Source: Escherichia sp. ESNIH1 (GTDB taxonomy: Bacteria > Pseudomonadota > Gammaproteobacteria > Enterobacterales > Enterobacteriaceae). Taken from it: a stretch of 64,000 nt of DNA. The position numbers and the translations under genes were made by a program. The notes under the pieces were generated by a model. The model was not told the origin of the DNA. It did no database searches and saw nothing but the letters and a program-made list of their open reading frames with translations. The stretch lies in contig PQKR01000006.1 in the NCBI GenBank assembly GCA_002918705.1, positions 124,001-188,000 on the forward strand. Reading direction: 5' to 3'. Below are positions 34,769-44,316 of the stretch, piece by piece. Every line of letters starts with the position of its first letter. Within the stretch, counting starts at the first letter, position 1.

Positions 34769-34806
34769 AAAGAATAACGACTTAACACAACATACATCCA
34801 GGAATG

Positions 34807-35895
34807 ATGAAAAAATATTTAGCGCTAGCCCTTGTTGCGCCGTTGCTCATCTCGTGTTCCAGTTCCAATAAAAAGGGCGATAGCTATAACGAAGCCTGGG
34901 TAAAGGACACCAACGGTTTTGATATCCTGATGGGTCAGTTTGCCCATAATATCGAAAACATCTGGGGTTTTAACGAAGTCCTGATTGCCGGTCCCAAGGA
35001 CTACGTTAAGTATACCGACCAGTATCAGACCCGCAGCCACATCAACTTCGATGCCGGGACGATCACTATCGAGACCATTGCCGGTACCGAGCCGGCGGCG
35101 CACCTGCGCCAGGCGATTATCAAAACCCTGCTGATGGGCGACGATCCCGGCTCTATCGATCTCTACTCCGACGTTGATGATATTCAGATCTCTAAGCAAC
35201 CGTTCCTCTATGGTCAGGTGGTAGATAACAACGGCGAGGCGATCCGCTGGCAGTGGCGCGCCGAGAAATATGCCGACTATCTGCTGCAAAACCAGATGAA
35301 GAGCCGCACCAACGGCCTGAAGATCATCTACAGCGTGACCATCAACCTGGTGGCCAACCACCTCGATAAGCGTGCGCATAAGTATGTGGGCATGGTGCGC
35401 CAGTCGGCACGCAAATATGGCGTGGACGAGTCGCTGATCCTGGCGATTATGCAGACTGAATCGTCGTTCAACCCCTACGCGGTCAGCCGCTCTGACGCGC
35501 TGGGCCTGATGCAGGTGGTGCAGCACAGCGCCGGTAAAGATGTCTTCCGGGCGCAGGGACGTTCTGGCATGCCGGACCGCGGCTTCCTGTTCGATCCCGC
35601 CAGCAATATCGATACCGGGACCGCCTATCTGGCGATGCTGAACAACATCTACCTCGCCGGCATCAGCAACCCAACCTCACGCCGCTACGCGGTGATCACC
35701 GCCTATAACGGCGGCGCAGGCAGCGTACTGCGGGTCTTCTCTAACGATAAGGTGCAGGCGGCGAACATCATTAATAACATGTCGCCGGGCGACGTCTATG
35801 AGACGCTCACGACCCGCCACCCGTCGGCGGAGTCGCGCCGCTACCTCTACAAGGTAAATACGGCGCAGAAAGGGTATCGCGGAGGGAGAATTTAA
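34807..35895 (+). CDS. mltC: Membrane-bound lytic murein transglycosylase C
   Basis: MltC is an outer-membrane lipoprotein that cleaves peptidoglycan glycan strands. The lipobox LLISC sits at about residues 13-17, and the SLT domain begins near 195 with the catalytic Glu in [23 protein letters not shown]. 362 residues from the second of two adjacent ATGs; the first (34804) abuts the AGGA ribosome site. In E. coli nupG would follow, but here speC does. Confidence 0.95.
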   Translation: MKKYLALALVAPLLISCSSSNKKGDSYNEAWVKDTNGFDILMGQFAHNIENIWGFNEVLIAGPKDYVKYTDQYQTRSHINFDAGTITIETIAGTEPAAHLRQAIIKTLLMGDDPGSIDLYSDVDDIQISKQPFLYGQVVDNNGEAIRWQWRAEKYADYLLQNQMKSRTNGLKIIYSVTINLVANHLDKRAHKYVGMVRQSARKYGVDESLILAIMQTESSFNPYAVSRSDALGLMQVVQHSAGKDVFRAQGRSGMPDRGFLFDPASNIDTGTAYLAMLNNIYLAGISNPTSRRYAVITAYNGGAGSVLRVFSNDKVQAANIINNMSPGDVYETLTTRHPSAESRRYLYKVNTAQKGYRGGRI

Positions 35896-35907
35896 GCCGC
35901 GATGAAA

Positions 35908-35940
35908 ACGCCGGGTGGCGCGACGCTTACCCGGCCTACG
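35908..35940. repeat. REP unit between mltC and speC
   Basis: A single REP palindrome (ACGCCGGGTGGCGCGACGCT...CCGGCCTACG) lies between the convergent mltC and speC. It includes the speC stop codon. Confidence 0.8.
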
Positions 35941-38077
35941 CCTGCTGCACGACATACCCATATAAACGCTTGATGCCGTCGGGGTCGGTTTCGCTGTAGA
36001 CCCCCTGCAGCTCCGGCGAGAAGCCCGGCAGCAGGTTGACCCCCTCCTCCAGCGCCAGGAAGTAGCGCTGCACCGCCCCGCCCCAGATCTCACCCGGCAC
36101 CACGCAGAGTACGCCTGGCGGATAGGGCAGCGCGCCCTCGGCGGCAATCCGTCCCTCCGCCTCGCTGATGCGCACCAGCTCCACGTTGCCGCGAATAAAT
36201 TCGCTGTTGGCATCCTGCGGATTCATTGCCACCGGCGGCAGGCTCTGCTGGCGGAACATCGCCTTCTGCAGATCCTTCACGCCAAAGCTGACGTAGAGAT
36301 CGTGCATCTCCTGGCACAGCTCGCGCAGGGTGTAGTCGCGGTAGCGCACCGGATACTTATTAAAGATGGTCGGCAGCACGTCGGCCAGCGGCGTATCGTC
36401 CTCAATATGCTGCTCAAACTGTGCCAGCATCGCGACCAACTGGGCGAGCTTCTCCTCGCTTTCGGCGGGCGTCAGCAGGAAGAGGATCGAGTTGAGATCG
36501 CACTTCTCCGGCACGATGCCGTTCTCACGCAGGTAGTGGGCTAAAATAGTGGCCGGAATACCAAACTCGCTGTACTCGCCGGTTTCCGCGTCGATGCCCG
36601 GCGTGGTCAGCAGCAGCTTGCAGGGATCGACAAAGTACTGGTCGCGGGCATAGCCCTCAAAGCCGTGCCACGCCGCGCCCGGTTCAAAGCTAAAGAAGCG
36701 GCGCTCGCTGGCAATGGCGTGAGTGGGGTGATCCTGCCACGGCCGCCCGGCCACCTCCGGCGGCACGAAAGGTTTGATCATCTTGCAGTTGGCAATGATC
36801 GCTTTGCGTGCCTCAATGCCTACCGCCACGCACTCGGCCCACAGGCGGCGGCCGCTCTCCCCTTCGTGAATTTTGGCGTTGACGTCGAGGGCGGCGAACA
36901 GCGGATAGAACGGGCTGGTAGAGGCGTGGAGCATAAAGGCGTTATTCAGCCGCTTGTGCGGACAGAAGCGCGCCTGGCCACGCAGGTGGTTATCTTTTTT
37001 GTGGATCTGCGAAGTCTGAGAGAAACCGGCCTGCTGCTTGTGCACTGACTGGGTAACAAAGATCCCCGGATCGTTCTCGTTAAGATCGAGCAGCAGCGGC
37101 GAGCAGTCCGCCATCATCGGGATAAACTGCTCGTAGCCCACCCATGCAGAGTCAAACAGCACGTAGTCACACAGCGCGCCGATCTTGTCGATCACCTGCC
37201 GGGCGTTGTAGATCGTGCCGTCATAGGTGCCGAGCTGGATCACCGCCAGGCGGAACGGGCGTGGGGCATCGGCTTTTTCCGGGGCTACGGCGCGGATCTG
37301 CTCGCGCAGGTATGTCTCATCAAAACAGTGGGCGTCGATCCCGCCAATAAAGCCGAACGGGTTACGGGCGGCCTCCAGGTAGACCGGCGTGGCCCCCGCC
37401 TGAATAAGTGCGCCGTGATGGTTCGATTTATGGTTGTTGCGGTCGAACAGCACCAGGTCGCCGCGGGTGAGCAGCGCGTTAGTTACCACCTTATTCGCCG
37501 CCGAGGTGCCGTTGAGTACGAAGTAGGTTTTGTCGGCGTTGAATACTTTGGCGGCAAATTTCTGCGCGTGCTTGGCGGAGCCTTCATGGATCAGCAGATC
37601 CCCCAGCTTGACGTCGGCGTTGCACATATCGGCACGAAAGACGTTTTCGCCAAAGAAATCGAAGAACTGGCGGCCCGCCGGATGCTTTTTAAAGAATGCG
37701 CCGTGCTGATGACCCGGACAGGCAAAGGTGCTGTTATCCATCGCCACGTACTGGCTCAGGGTGTCAAAAAACGGCGGCAGCAGGTTCTCTTCATAGCGGC
37801 AGGCAGCCGCTTCCAGCTCCAGCATCGCCTGCTCTTTGCCGTTAATCACCGCGTCGACGCCCGCGGGCGTATCTGCCTGCTCATCGGCAAACATAAATAC
37901 GGGCAGATTGAAGCCCGTACGCTTGAGCAGGGCGAGGATGCCGCTCTGGCTCCCCGCCCGTGTAATGACGACTGCCGCCACATCTGTAAAGTCCGTGTTG
38001 TCCAGCGTCACCACCTCCCGGTGCGTGGAGAGCGCAGAGACCAGCTCGAGGCTGGCAGCGATTTTCATCGTTTTCAT
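35936..38077 (-). CDS. speC: Constitutive ornithine decarboxylase
   Basis: SpeC is a PLP-dependent decarboxylase making putrescine from ornithine. The 713 residues have the fold-type-I Orn/Lys/Arg architecture: an N-terminal wing domain, the PLP-binding core with TQSVHKQQAGFSQ (Schiff-base lysine near residue 355) and a C-terminal domain. The start codon could be 38077 or three codons later; the first matches MKSMNIAAS of E. coli. It lies next to yqgA as in E. coli, but nupG is missing on its 3' side. Confidence 0.97.
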   Translation of the reverse strand: MKTMKIAASLELVSALSTHREVVTLDNTDFTDVAAVVITRAGSQSGILALLKRTGFNLPVFMFADEQADTPAGVDAVINGKEQAMLELEAAACRYEENLLPPFFDTLSQYVAMDNSTFACPGHQHGAFFKKHPAGRQFFDFFGENVFRADMCNADVKLGDLLIHEGSAKHAQKFAAKVFNADKTYFVLNGTSAANKVVTNALLTRGDLVLFDRNNHKSNHHGALIQAGATPVYLEAARNPFGFIGGIDAHCFDETYLREQIRAVAPEKADAPRPFRLAVIQLGTYDGTIYNARQVIDKIGALCDYVLFDSAWVGYEQFIPMMADCSPLLLDLNENDPGIFVTQSVHKQQAGFSQTSQIHKKDNHLRGQARFCPHKRLNNAFMLHASTSPFYPLFAALDVNAKIHEGESGRRLWAECVAVGIEARKAIIANCKMIKPFVPPEVAGRPWQDHPTHAIASERRFFSFEPGAAWHGFEGYARDQYFVDPCKLLLTTPGIDAETGEYSEFGIPATILAHYLRENGIVPEKCDLNSILFLLTPAESEEKLAQLVAMLAQFEQHIEDDTPLADVLPTIFNKYPVRYRDYTLRELCQEMHDLYVSFGVKDLQKAMFRQQSLPPVAMNPQDANSEFIRGNVELVRISEAEGRIAAEGALPYPPGVLCVVPGEIWGGAVQRYFLALEEGVNLLPGFSPELQGVYSETDPDGIKRLYGYVVQQA

Positions 38078-38349
38078 AAGCTATGGGTAACCGTTAGCCT
38101 CACCGCATGGTGAGAAGAGTCGGGATCGGCAACATACGGGAGGAGGATCGCATAACTATGCGATACGTCCGGCGAGCGAATTGATATGTCATCCAGCAGC
38201 CCCCGTTGTTTAATGAAGAGTAGAAAGGAGAAATTTCGCGCAATCATGTCACTTTTAAACTGCCCATGCAACCCACAATGAGTGCGTAAAAGCGGGGTTT
38301 TTCCGGCATACTATGCAGCTATGTAAATCGATATTTCAGGAGAGAGAGC

Positions 38350-39066
38350 GTGCTAACCGGACCCTTTATAAATGCCGCCGCCGTGCTGATTGGCGGAACC
38401 CTTGGCGCAGTGCTAAGCCAGCGGCTGCCTGAGCGTGTGCGCACCTCTATGCCCGCCATCTTTGGCCTCTGCTCGCTCGGCATTGGTATTCTGCTGGTGG
38501 TAAAGTGCGTTAATCTACCGGTGATGGTTTTGGCGACGCTGCTCGGCACGCTAATTGGCGAGGTATGTTATGTCGAGCGTGGGATTGGCGGCGCGGTGAA
38601 CGGCCTGCGCCGGCTGGTACAGCGCGGCGGCAAGCAGAATGCCGTTGCTGCCCACGAGACCTTTATTCAGAGTCTGGTAGCGATCATTATCCTCTTCTGC
38701 GCCAGCGGCACCGGGATCTTCGGCGCGATGCGCGAGGGGATGACCGGCGATGCCAGCATCCTGATCGCCAAAGCTTTTCTCGATTTCTTTACCGCCGTGA
38801 TTTTTGCCACCTCGCTGGGCATTGCGGTTGCCGCCATCTCTATACCGATGCTGCTTATTCAGCTCAGCCTTGGGGCCTGCGCCACGCTGGTGATGCCCCT
38901 GACGACGCCTGCGATGATGGGCGATTTTACCGCCGTTGGCGGTATCCTGCTGCTGGCTACGGGGCTGCGGATCTGCGGCATCAAGATGTTTGCTGTCGCT
39001 AACATGCTGCCCGCGCTGGTTCTCGCTATGCCGCTTTCCGCCGCCTGGACGGCATTTTTTGCCTGA
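38350..39066 (+). CDS. yqgA: DUF554 membrane protein YqgA
   Basis: A 238-residue inner-membrane protein with about six to seven hydrophobic helices and glycine-rich loops (NAAAVLIGGTLGAVLSQRLPERV; FCASGTGIFGAMREGMTGD), typical of the DUF554 family with unknown transport role. It starts with GTG at 38350, 5-7 bases after GGAGAGAG. Divergent from speC and followed by tRNA-Phe. Confidence 0.94.
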   Translation: MLTGPFINAAAVLIGGTLGAVLSQRLPERVRTSMPAIFGLCSLGIGILLVVKCVNLPVMVLATLLGTLIGEVCYVERGIGGAVNGLRRLVQRGGKQNAVAAHETFIQSLVAIIILFCASGTGIFGAMREGMTGDASILIAKAFLDFFTAVIFATSLGIAVAAISIPMLLIQLSLGACATLVMPLTTPAMMGDFTAVGGILLLATGLRICGIKMFAVANMLPALVLAMPLSAAWTAFFA

Positions 39067-39132
39067 AAACGAATGCAGAGACGGCAAAGTGGTGATAGAT
39101 TGTGCAGTCTGCAACGATTTCAATAAATTTCG

Positions 39133-39161
39133 TTGACGACAGGAGGCGGATCGGTTTTAAT
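39133..39161 (+). promoter_or_regulatory. tRNA-Phe promoter
   Basis: -35 TTGACG (39133-39138), 17-base spacer, -10 TTTAAT (39156-39161) and a GC-rich discriminator (GCGCCCC) precede the tRNA. The GC-rich discriminator is typical of stringently controlled stable RNA promoters. Confidence 0.8.
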
Positions 39162-39171
39162 GCGCCCCGTT

Positions 39172-39247
39172 GCCCGGATAGCTCAGTCGGTAGAGCAGGG
39201 GATTGAAAATCCCCGTGTCCTTGGTTCGATTCCGAGTCCGGGCACCA
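39172..39247 (+). tRNA. pheV: tRNA-Phe (GAA)
   Basis: A 76-base cloverleaf with acceptor stem GCCCGGA/TCCGGGC, D-arm AGCTCAGTCGGTAGAGC, anticodon GAA in the loop ATTGAAAAT, T-arm GGTTCGATTCC and encoded CCA. Position after yqgA equals E. coli pheV, a common integration site for islands, yet no integrase or duplicated tRNA 3' end is seen downstream here. Confidence 0.99.
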
Positions 39248-39257
39248 CTATTCAGAA

Positions 39258-39285
39258 GAACCCGCCTATGGCGGGTTTTTTGCTT
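39258..39285 (+). terminator. tRNA-Phe terminator
   Basis: AACCCGCC/GGCGGGTT hairpin with a T6 tail begins 11 bases after the tRNA CCA end. Confidence 0.9.
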
Positions 39286-39461
39286 TTGAGCCTTTCACAC
39301 CGCCCTGCCCGTCCCGATCCACGGGTTAAGAAAATACTTATTTTTTTTGCCCTCAGACCGGGCAAATGAAGAGCAACATAGCTCTCCTCATTAAGACATT
39401 ATTGCGTGGCTCCCTTATTGGGAGGCAAAAAACAGTACCTATCTAAATGAGGAAAAAGATC

Positions 39462-39704
39462 ATGGCTATCACCGTTACTTCCGGCCGTATTACATTAATG
39501 CAATATAATACAACGACCAATATGATCGCGTTCAACGTATTACCAGACCAGATGAGTGTTTCTAAAGACACGGATTTCGTGCTTGCTCATGATATGTTTA
39601 ATATTGCTCAGTTTATGGAAAATGCAATGCGCAATGGTTACATTGTAAACGTTGAGCATGAAGAGGGTCAGTCTTATGTGCAAGCCATTGGTAGCGTTGC
39701 GTAA
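39462..39704 (+). CDS. Unrecognised 80-residue protein downstream of tRNA-Phe
   Basis: I do not recognise this protein. The ATG at 39462 (MAITVTSGRITLMQYNTTTN) is chosen because GAGG lies 9 bases upstream; an earlier ATG at 39447 has no ribosome site. The product has no signal peptide, membrane helix or cysteine, is rich in Asn, Met and Val, and is mildly acidic. It has its own leader of about 175 bases after the tRNA terminator and its own strong terminator, so it is likely a real single-gene unit. It is more AT-rich than its neighbours, suggesting acquisition at the tRNA site. Confidence 0.75.
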   Translation: MAITVTSGRITLMQYNTTTNMIAFNVLPDQMSVSKDTDFVLAHDMFNIAQFMENAMRNGYIVNVEHEEGQSYVQAIGSVA

Positions 39705-39740
39705 GCTCTCTTCTTAAAGTTGTTACCGTTAATAGCGGAT

Positions 39741-39774
39741 AACCCGATAATTTATACGATTATCGGGTTTTTCT
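39741..39774 (+). terminator. Terminator of the 80-residue gene
   Basis: AACCCGATAA/TTATCGGGTT forms a perfect 10-bp stem with a 9-base loop followed by T5, 37 bases past the stop codon. Confidence 0.9.
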
Positions 39775-39951
39775 ATTAAACACCTATTTTCTGAAGCCAT
39801 TGCAGAAAGCCATTAGCCCGTCAAAGACGTTGTAAAATCCTAACATTTCTCCTTGCCCGGAATAGTCACTAATACGTGCATTTTTTCGCTAACCCCATTG
39901 CCAAAAAAGTGGAGTAGACTGCCTGTCGACATCGATAAAAAAGGAAAAGAG

Positions 39952-40512
39952 ATGAACCAGCAAACAGCACTACAACCACAGCCACTGGCGTGGGGACATG
40001 GCCCACGTACCTTTGAGGTTTTTCTGGAACCCACCTGCCCCTTCTCGGTTAAAGCCTTTAATAAACTGGACGCGTTGCTTAAGCATGTCGGTGAGGACAA
40101 GGTCACGGTAAAAATCCGCCTGCAGTCACAGCCGTGGCATATGTACTCCGGTTTGATCGTCCGCTACATCCTTGCTGCCTCCACGCTGCCGAACGGCAGG
40201 GAAGCCGCACATAAAGTCATGCAGGCGGTGGCCGACCATAGAGAGGAGTTTGAGTTTACCGATCACTGCGGTGGTCCTAACCTGGACGCTACGCCGCGGC
40301 AGATTATCGCGCGCCTCGAGAAGTACAGCGGCGTCGACGTAAGCGAGCCCTTTGCCCGCGCCGATCTGCAAAACGTTATTAAGTGGCATTGCAAGTATGC
40401 CCGTCAGAACGGTATCCACGTCTCGCCCACCTTTATGGTCAACGGGCTGGTACAGGCCGATCTGGGCAGCGGCGACGACGTAAGCGTCTGGGCCGAGCGC
40501 ATCCTGGCCTGA
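39952..40512 (+). CDS. DsbA-like thioredoxin-fold protein
   Basis: A 186-residue protein of the DsbA/thioredoxin-4 type: a first strand (RTFEVFLEPTCPFSVKAFNKL) with a one-cysteine CPFS motif at residues 29-32, a helical insert and a cis-Pro-like VSPTFMVNGLVQAD near the C-terminus. There is no signal peptide, so it should be cytosolic. The CxxS form suggests a glutathione- or monothiol-based activity and not a disulfide oxidase. The ATG at 39952 follows AAGGAAAAG. It lies 64 bases upstream of yghU in the same direction and may form a thiol-metabolism pair. Confidence 0.8.
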   Translation: MNQQTALQPQPLAWGHGPRTFEVFLEPTCPFSVKAFNKLDALLKHVGEDKVTVKIRLQSQPWHMYSGLIVRYILAASTLPNGREAAHKVMQAVADHREEFEFTDHCGGPNLDATPRQIIARLEKYSGVDVSEPFARADLQNVIKWHCKYARQNGIHVSPTFMVNGLVQADLGSGDDVSVWAERILA

Positions 40513-40576
40513 AGAGAGGCAGGTGATATCACGCGCCTGCTACACTGCTTATCAAATCAATGAAAGGGGAATCGCT

Positions 40577-41443
40577 ATGTCAGACAACAGCTATCAGCCA
40601 CCTAAAGTGTGGACGTGGAATAAATCCGGCGGCGGCGCGTTTGCCAACATCAACCGCCCGGTCTCCGGCCCGACGCATGAAAAAACGTTGCCGGTAGGCA
40701 AACATCCGCTGCAGCTCTACTCCCTCGGCACGCCGAACGGCCAGAAGGTCACGATCCTACTCGAGGAGCTACTGGAAAAAGGCGTCAGCGAGGCGGAGTA
40801 TGACGCCTGGTTGATTCGCATCGGCGAGGGCGACCAGTTCTCCAGTGGTTTCGTTGAGGTAAACCCGAACTCCAAAATTCCTGCTCTGCGCGACCACAGC
40901 ACTACCCCGCCCACCCGCGTCTTCGAATCCGGCTCGATTCTGCTCTATCTGGCAGAAAAGTTCGGCCACTTCCTGCCAACCGATCCGGCTGGCCGCGCCG
41001 AAACGCTGAACTGGCTCTTCTGGCTGCAAGGCTCAGCGCCCTTTCTCGGCGGCGGCTTCGGCCATTTCTATAGCTACGCGCCGGTAAAAATTGAGTACGC
41101 TATCAACCGCTTCACGATGGAAGCCAAGCGCCAGCTCGACGTGCTCGATAAGCAGCTTGCCGAGCACAGGTTTGTCGCGGGCGATGACTATACCATCGCC
41201 GACATGGCTATCTGGCCCTGGTACGGTAACGTTGTGCTCGGCAACGTTTACGACGCGGCAGAGTTTCTCGACGCTGGCAGCTATAAAAACGTGCTGCGCT
41301 GGGCGAAAGAGGTTGCGGGACGCCCTGCCGTACAGCGTGGCCGCATCGTTAACCGCGCTAATGGGCCGCTTAATGAGCAGCTGCATGAGCGCCACGACGC
41401 CAGCGACTTTGCGAATAACACGGAAGATAAGCGCCAGGCCTGA
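40577..41443 (+). CDS. yghU: Glutathione S-transferase homologue YghU (disulfide-bond reductase)
   Basis: YghU is a Nu-class GST-fold protein that binds two glutathiones and has disulfide-bond reductase activity in E. coli. The 288 residues start MSDNSYQPPKVWTWNKSGGG; the GST N-domain includes LYSLGTPNGQKVTILLEEL and the GSH-binding VFESGSILLYLAEKFG. The ATG at 40577 follows AAGGGGA. Very close to E. coli throughout, including the NTEDKRQ C-terminus. Confidence 0.96.
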   Translation: MSDNSYQPPKVWTWNKSGGGAFANINRPVSGPTHEKTLPVGKHPLQLYSLGTPNGQKVTILLEELLEKGVSEAEYDAWLIRIGEGDQFSSGFVEVNPNSKIPALRDHSTTPPTRVFESGSILLYLAEKFGHFLPTDPAGRAETLNWLFWLQGSAPFLGGGFGHFYSYAPVKIEYAINRFTMEAKRQLDVLDKQLAEHRFVAGDDYTIADMAIWPWYGNVVLGNVYDAAEFLDAGSYKNVLRWAKEVAGRPAVQRGRIVNRANGPLNEQLHERHDASDFANNTEDKRQA

Positions 41444-41574
41444 CGCTTTCTGACCGGGCATCTCCCGCCCGGTCACCTTTTGAAATCGATTACGTTTCCT
41501 CTTTTTCCCTTACCGTATTTACAACAAAAAAATAACTAGTAAGAATGTTTTTTATTTACAGCTAATCGGCCGGT

Positions 41575-42537
41575 ATGTCTGAACTCGCGCTTAAGCAGCA
41601 GATCCAGAATCTGAAGAAGCACAACGCCCGTCTGGTGCGGCTGGCGCGTGACGCCCACAGCAAGCTCAGCGCGGCGTTGGACGGTACCGGCCTCTGCCTG
41701 TGGCAGCTGGATGTGCCCAGCGGCAAGCTGATTATCTATAATCGTCGCTGGGGCTCAATGCTGGGCTATCAGCCGAAAGAGCTTAGCGCGCGCTTTGAAG
41801 TCTGGAAGGAGCACCTGCATCCAGATGACAGAGAGCGGGTGCTGGCGGCTTTTTACGGTCATCTACATGGCAAAACGCCCTTCTATGAAGCGCTGCACCG
41901 TATGCAACATAAAAACGGCACCGTGACCTGGGTACTCGACCGGGGGCGCGTCAGCGAGTGGGACGATAGCGGCCAGCCGCTAAAGGTCACCGGCACGCAT
42001 ATCGATATGACCAAAGAGAAGCAGTACGAGGAGCAGCTCGCCCTGCTGGCGAATCACGATCCGCTCACCGGTCTTGCCAACCGTCATGCCCTGATTCAGC
42101 ATTTTGAGGCATTAAAGATGGCGGGTGCGCTCTGCGTGGCCTTTATCGATCTTGATGATTTTAAAAATGTGAATGATACCTTTGGCCACCGCAGCGGCGA
42201 CGAGCTGCTGATGCAGCTTAGCCAGCGACTGCGCGACGCCTGTCCGCCGGGCACGGTTGTTGGACGGCTTGGCGGAGATGAATTTGTACTGTTGCTGCCT
42301 TTTGCTCTCCATGATGCGCAGGTTACCCGCGCAGCCCAGAGCTGTCTGCAGGCCGCATTAACCCCGTTTGAGCTGGCCAACGGCGTAGCAAGCGTGGGCG
42401 CCTCAATTGGCATCGAACAAGCCCTGGACGAGGATGATTTTGTCACCTCGCTCGTCCAGGCCGACCTGGCTATGTATCAGATCAAACACAGCGGTAAGAA
42501 CGGTGCGGCTATCGGTACCACGCTGCTCTCTGGATGA
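41575..42537 (+). CDS. PAS-GGDEF diguanylate cyclase
   Basis: A 320-residue cytosolic protein with an N-terminal short coiled region, a PAS/PAC sensor domain (about 30-148, with GTGLCLWQLDVPSG and THIDMTKEKQYEEQ) and a GGDEF domain (about 160-315). The active-site GGDEF (233-237) and the substrate-binding FIDLDDFKNVNDTFGH are intact, so it should make cyclic-di-GMP. The inhibitory RxxD site five residues upstream is absent (GTVVGRLGGDEF), predicting no product inhibition. No membrane helix. It is convergent with the chemoreceptor at 42591; E. coli carries hyb genes in this area. Confidence 0.88.
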   Translation: MSELALKQQIQNLKKHNARLVRLARDAHSKLSAALDGTGLCLWQLDVPSGKLIIYNRRWGSMLGYQPKELSARFEVWKEHLHPDDRERVLAAFYGHLHGKTPFYEALHRMQHKNGTVTWVLDRGRVSEWDDSGQPLKVTGTHIDMTKEKQYEEQLALLANHDPLTGLANRHALIQHFEALKMAGALCVAFIDLDDFKNVNDTFGHRSGDELLMQLSQRLRDACPPGTVVGRLGGDEFVLLLPFALHDAQVTRAAQSCLQAALTPFELANGVASVGASIGIEQALDEDDFVTSLVQADLAMYQIKHSGKNGAAIGTTLLSG

Positions 42538-42590
42538 GTAACGTAGCGGAGATACGGCAACCCACCGCTACGTCGCTCAGAAGGACGCGT

Positions 42591-44234
42591 TTAGAACGCA
42601 ACCCACTCATCCTGAGCGGAATGCGCGACGGCGGGACGCGGCATAGCAACAGCGTTTACCGCTGCGCTCCCCGCTTTTTGCTCATCGTTGCCAGAGAGGC
42701 GGAACCGCTGTACCGAACGCTGTAGCTCCTCGGTCTGGCGCTCAAGAGCGGCCGCCGCTGCGGAAACCTCTTCAACCAGCGAGGCGTTTTGCTGCGTAAC
42801 GCTGTCCATCTGGGTAATCGCAACGCCGACCTGAGAGATGCCTTTGCTCTGCTCGGCGGAGGCGCTGGCAATCTGCTTCATGATAGTCGTCACTTCCGTC
42901 ACTGCTTGCAGAATGCCCTCCATTGTCGTACCGGCGTCATTAACCAGCTGCGCCCCTTTATCGACCCGGCTTACAGAGTCGGTTATCAGCGACTCGATCT
43001 GTTTCGCCGCATCGGCGCTGCGGCTGGCAAGATTACGCACTTCTCCGGCGACAACCGCAAAACCACGTCCCTGCTCGCCCGCCCGTGCTGCCTCCACCGC
43101 CGCGTTGAGCGCCAGGATATTGGTCTGGAAAGCAATACTGTTAATCACCGTGGTGATCTCAGCGATCTTTTTCGAGCTAGCGGAGATGTCGGTCATGGTA
43201 CCGACCACCGCGTCGACCAGCTCGCCGCCTTTACTCGCTCGCGTCGAAGCCACGTCTGCGAGCTCGCTGGCCTGGCGCGCGTTGTCCGCATTGAGCTTAA
43301 CCGTCGCGGTTAGCTGCTCCATGCTGGCCGCCGTCTCCTCCAGCGCCGCCGCCTGCTCCTCCGTGCGGGAAGAGAGATCGTTATTGCCGCTGGAGATTTC
43401 AGTCGCGCCGCGCCAGATGTTGTCACTGCCCTGGCGGATAGTGCTAACCGCGTCACGCAGGCTCTCCTGCATAGCACGCAGCAGAGGTACCAGCTGGCCT
43501 ACGCAGTTGCGGCCCAGATCCTCTACCGGCTGGCTGAGATCGCCCTGGGCAATAACGCGGAAGTGCTGACGAATAATGGCCAGCGGTTTTACCAGCAGAT
43601 TCACCAGATAGCGATCGGTAAATAGCAGGATCAGCAGACCGAGGATCACCGCCGTCAGGATCAGGATGCGGGTCACGCTGGTCTGTCCGTCAACCATCAC
43701 GCGTGTATCGTCCAGACGTGCACTGGCAGCGCTGTTAAAGGCCTCTGCCGCCGCACCAAATGCGCGGCTCAGCGCAGGGGTCACGTTGTTTGCCTGTTGG
43801 CGATAGGCGTCCAGGGCGCCCTGCTGCGCCAGTTGAACCTGCGGTGTTACCCCCTGATCCAACAGTGCCTGCCAGCTGGCAATCGCCTGAGCAGAGATCT
43901 TTTCATCCATTGGACCAGGTGAGATGGCCTTCAGCGCCTCCAGCTTGGTTTTCATGTTGTCCAGCGCCAGCTGAACCTGGTTGAAGTCTGCGCTGCCGCC
44001 AGCGGCTTTTGTCTCCAGCACGCGTGACAGACGGGTCACTACGCGGAAGTATTGATCGTTGCCCTGGCTTAGCAGCGTCATCTGGTTAACGAGCTGGCGG
44101 TCTATCTCATTGCCGTCAGCCACTTTTGAGAGCGAAAAGACGCTATACAGCCCGACGCCGGACCACATCAGACAAAAGATGCCGAGAATAACCAGCATCA
44201 CCAAACGAATGGTGAAGTTTTGCAGCACACGCAT
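42591..44234 (-). CDS. Methyl-accepting chemotaxis protein
   Basis: A 547-residue chemoreceptor of the Tsr/Tar architecture: TM1 (about residues 8-32), a periplasmic four-helix sensor (about 33-188), TM2 (about 189-210), HAMP (about 211-265), and a signalling coiled coil with the conserved tip [26 protein letters not shown]. Methylation helices are present ([21 protein letters not shown]). The C-terminal pentapeptide is EWVAF, resembling but not identical to the CheR/CheB-tethering NWETF. A FliA-type promoter lies upstream. Ligand unknown. Confidence 0.93.
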   Translation of the reverse strand: MRVLQNFTIRLVMLVILGIFCLMWSGVGLYSVFSLSKVADGNEIDRQLVNQMTLLSQGNDQYFRVVTRLSRVLETKAAGGSADFNQVQLALDNMKTKLEALKAISPGPMDEKISAQAIASWQALLDQGVTPQVQLAQQGALDAYRQQANNVTPALSRAFGAAAEAFNSAASARLDDTRVMVDGQTSVTRILILTAVILGLLILLFTDRYLVNLLVKPLAIIRQHFRVIAQGDLSQPVEDLGRNCVGQLVPLLRAMQESLRDAVSTIRQGSDNIWRGATEISSGNNDLSSRTEEQAAALEETAASMEQLTATVKLNADNARQASELADVASTRASKGGELVDAVVGTMTDISASSKKIAEITTVINSIAFQTNILALNAAVEAARAGEQGRGFAVVAGEVRNLASRSADAAKQIESLITDSVSRVDKGAQLVNDAGTTMEGILQAVTEVTTIMKQIASASAEQSKGISQVGVAITQMDSVTQQNASLVEEVSAAAAALERQTEELQRSVQRFRLSGNDEQKAGSAAVNAVAMPRPAVAHSAQDEWVAF

Positions 44235-44289
44235 AATTAATTCCTTGCCGATAAGGGGGATACTTCTTGTCGCAGGCGACTTAACAGAG

Positions 44290-44316
44290 TTATCGGCATG
44301 TTAATGATAATATGTA
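44290..44316 (-). promoter_or_regulatory. Sigma-28 (FliA) promoter of the chemoreceptor
   Basis: On the minus strand GCCGATAA (44297-44290), the exact FliA -10, is preceded after 11 bases by TACATATT (44316-44309), a 5/8 match to TAAAGTTT. It lies 56 bases before the chemoreceptor ATG, consistent with control by the flagellar cascade. Confidence 0.75.

Noticed and set aside
39248..39460. Integrated island at the tRNA-Phe gene
   Set aside because: No integrase and no repeated tRNA 3' end were found downstream; core gene order resumes within 3 kb.
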